Assembly (NCBI GenBank): GCA_964019655.1
Contig: CAXHTR010000001.1
Span: 992,001-1,056,000, forward strand
DNA from: Perkinsela sp. pyNocScin1
Taxonomy: Eukaryota; Euglenozoa; Kinetoplastea; Prokinetoplastida; Perkinselidae
Reading direction: 5' to 3'
DNA: 64,000 nucleotides
The position numbers were made by a program, and so were the translations under genes. This document shows positions 63,701 through 64,000 of the stretch, in pieces. Every line of letters starts with the position of its first letter. Position 1 is the stretch's first letter. The notes under the pieces are model-generated. The model searched no databases, had not been told where the DNA came from, and saw only the letters and a program-made list of their open reading frames with translations.

Positions 63701-64000
63701 CCGTCAGTGCGTCACGACACTTGATGGAATCTTTCAAGGGGCAACCGACAGAATACGTATTCTGTGCTTGACAGAAGTGGTAAAGCTAATCTCACAGCAC
63801 AAAGACGATACAGAAGTGCTCGAGCCACTCGTTGCATTCATCAAACAGCATATAGTTTTCTCTCTCGATTTTGCTGATATGATACTACACCGACTTATTG
63901 AAGAGAACACGCGCCATGTTAAAATCTTTGGCAGTGCTCTTAGGGAAGCTTACGTAGATACTCACACAATTTTTGGAAAATCTCTGTCTGTGTACTTCAT
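60765..64000 (+). CDS. Giant helical protein with TAN-like N-terminal motif, 5' part only (ATM/TEL1-like PIKK candidate)
   Basis: I translated this by hand from ATG 60765: the frame is open for 1078 codons and runs off the window, so only the N-terminal part is seen. Its first residues, LRQIKHSLGGSRKEALEALT followed by TLREVL, resemble the TAN motif of ATM/TEL1 kinases (K-x-x-x-R-x-x-A-L-x-x-L-T-x-x-L) in both position and spacing. Everything after is HEAT-like alpha-solenoid with Leu/Cys-rich helices, as in the N-terminal half of PIK-related kinases. No kinase domain is in view, so identity rests on the motif and the length. Other HEAT-repeat giants remain possible. Confidence 0.55.
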   Translation, partial: MDENSDLCHSLRQIKHSLGGSRKEALEALTTLREVLQEHEVQAHGQSSRSKIHHAIGLETCHALAEALVSLCIKLSSATKPGTVNRLDPIQRLHSTVRYLLTTLHRRVDFDDICPPLSWKRGRIVPIIVDFLTKEMADEARWQLVCVECAMSLQKLLSTRVYLASLSADSTRSIKTLICKKLGISSAGTAKTLEKVPSSCTQALTQSLHILIENCIFDHDALARILEGCLHIVIRMQTDGFQSSAALSAITDMLQLIPSLAHRVSLHKLPLELIALFIKQSSEIWQEVSKDAWKLAIFKIFATLSKKMNRGDSRHTLGANGPIQTILASMQSVLENVSTGMSKNILHSTSWKELQLHHYAQLCDLTSLFVDTLHASVQEHKLSNCDNDLALYSPENIGHPYHVWIILEWFRKFPNDFFVIGGSDTRPFECLLAEWIEGDSYQEECFCAIHAIVVSNADAQCRKGKLRFITDHLMPSTKTLQGSDPGKYWALLSAFMLDYGCLDMRRQFSEESVEGANNSGDLLAAYERYFEGFDVMAVGNVLGTNTIRDSVKSDLIKAIIPFGFACCIDLSTAYLSQVPSWITESSRQEWLDALSILAFHCITKRGMGDHTSLTLSIAHIAEKLDVADVQTEDDALNSFYFFSALHTCLLKDPKASMRDIHEFILCILQLLEACCDSCQQKNTEKDEFLYNTLRSFTLSTKQVLSLGNASANSLISKKCIDVKNRLLSLAESRFDSLHSALTTAVDEEDQGTSLLFLCESIETLLDIIPQEAIHENLHIYGVCFHIAGLMMAESFDRGGKQGIQTMMRIFALLLRVGAHHTDICESAHNKLFLMLENQTASCASSIAQLIQNAPSRAYAHLEPLFHGFALLLHSAMGSKDRIFTPDRLHLHNLCEFTVFVLERTCPEDLFERYSTFIKWAVFHGDDDLRSFAVSLLTRIGKLDDLMQDVVECTTGGLRRATRKRKEEIVSVPPLSTEQVRQCVTTLDGIFQGATDRIRILCLTEVVKLISQHKDDTEVLEPLVAFIKQHIVFSLDFADMILHRLIEENTRHVKIFGSALREAYVDTHTIFGKSLSVYF

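Noticed and set aside
1-64000. Transposons, tandem repeats, CRISPR arrays, organelle or bacterial DNA
   Set aside because: No repeated units, inverted terminal repeats, reverse transcriptase or integrase motifs were seen, and all genes are eukaryotic in type. A careful dot-plot was not possible by eye, so short dispersed repeats could be missed.

Overview
The window is gene-dense, intron-free nuclear DNA of a eukaryotic microbe. It holds 41 supported protein genes, no mobile elements, no repeats and no RNA gene that I can recognise. Six genes at the left end (1-6281) are on the minus strand. The remaining 35 (6652-64000) are all on the plus strand, mostly 70-160 bases apart. Two divergent, strand-uniform, functionally mixed gene blocks around a short gap are typical of kinetoplastids, which transcribe polycistronically and trans-splice a leader. 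Further support is an enlarged PCNA and several PPR-like or helical-repeat proteins with mitochondrial-type N-termini. I infer a kinetoplastid, perhaps a compact early-branching one such as a Perkinsela-like lineage. That placement comes from layout and gene content only, with no marker gene or database comparison.

Layout. 1-6281 (minus): a cut-off unknown protein, an ANTH-domain endocytic adaptor, a divergent cullin, an HD-domain phosphohydrolase and COX10 (heme O synthase). 6282-6651: the divergent strand-switch region. 6652-18397 (plus): LSG1 GTPase, ribosomal protein uS5 (RPS2), a 62-residue ORF, an HMG-CoA-lyase-like protein without key catalytic residues, an L1-fold protein, a coiled-coil protein, two mitochondrial PPR-like proteins and CCT2. 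18493-31877: a large protein with a DEDDh exonuclease domain, a MATE and an MFS transporter around a rhodanese-like protein, a J-protein, a small membrane protein, eIF6, eS21 (RPS21), a Ulp2-type SUMO protease, PCNA and an unknown protein. 32039-49833: an unknown mitochondrial-type protein, a DEAH helicase, PRMT5, a DnaJ-type protein without a J-domain, a cytochrome b5 reductase-like enzyme, a CLP1-like protein, a Maf-like protein, a degenerate tandem AAA+ protein, prefoldin 5, BUD23 and a thioredoxin-fold protein. 49927-64000: RPN1, MPP-beta, a 2015-residue helical-repeat protein, and the first 1078 codons of a giant helical protein that begins with a TAN-like motif (ATM/TEL1-like).

Together the genes serve ribosome biogenesis (LSG1, eIF6, BUD23, L1-fold protein, uS5, eS21), protein folding and turnover (CCT2, PFD5, J-proteins, RPN1, cullin, SUMO protease), mitochondrial biogenesis (MPP-beta, COX10, PPR/helical-repeat proteins) and genome maintenance (PCNA, ATM-like). 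Neighbouring genes are functionally unrelated, so there are no operons in the bacterial sense. The most unusual features are several proteins of familiar folds that have lost catalytic or partner domains, and start-codon contexts crowded with tiny upstream ORFs.
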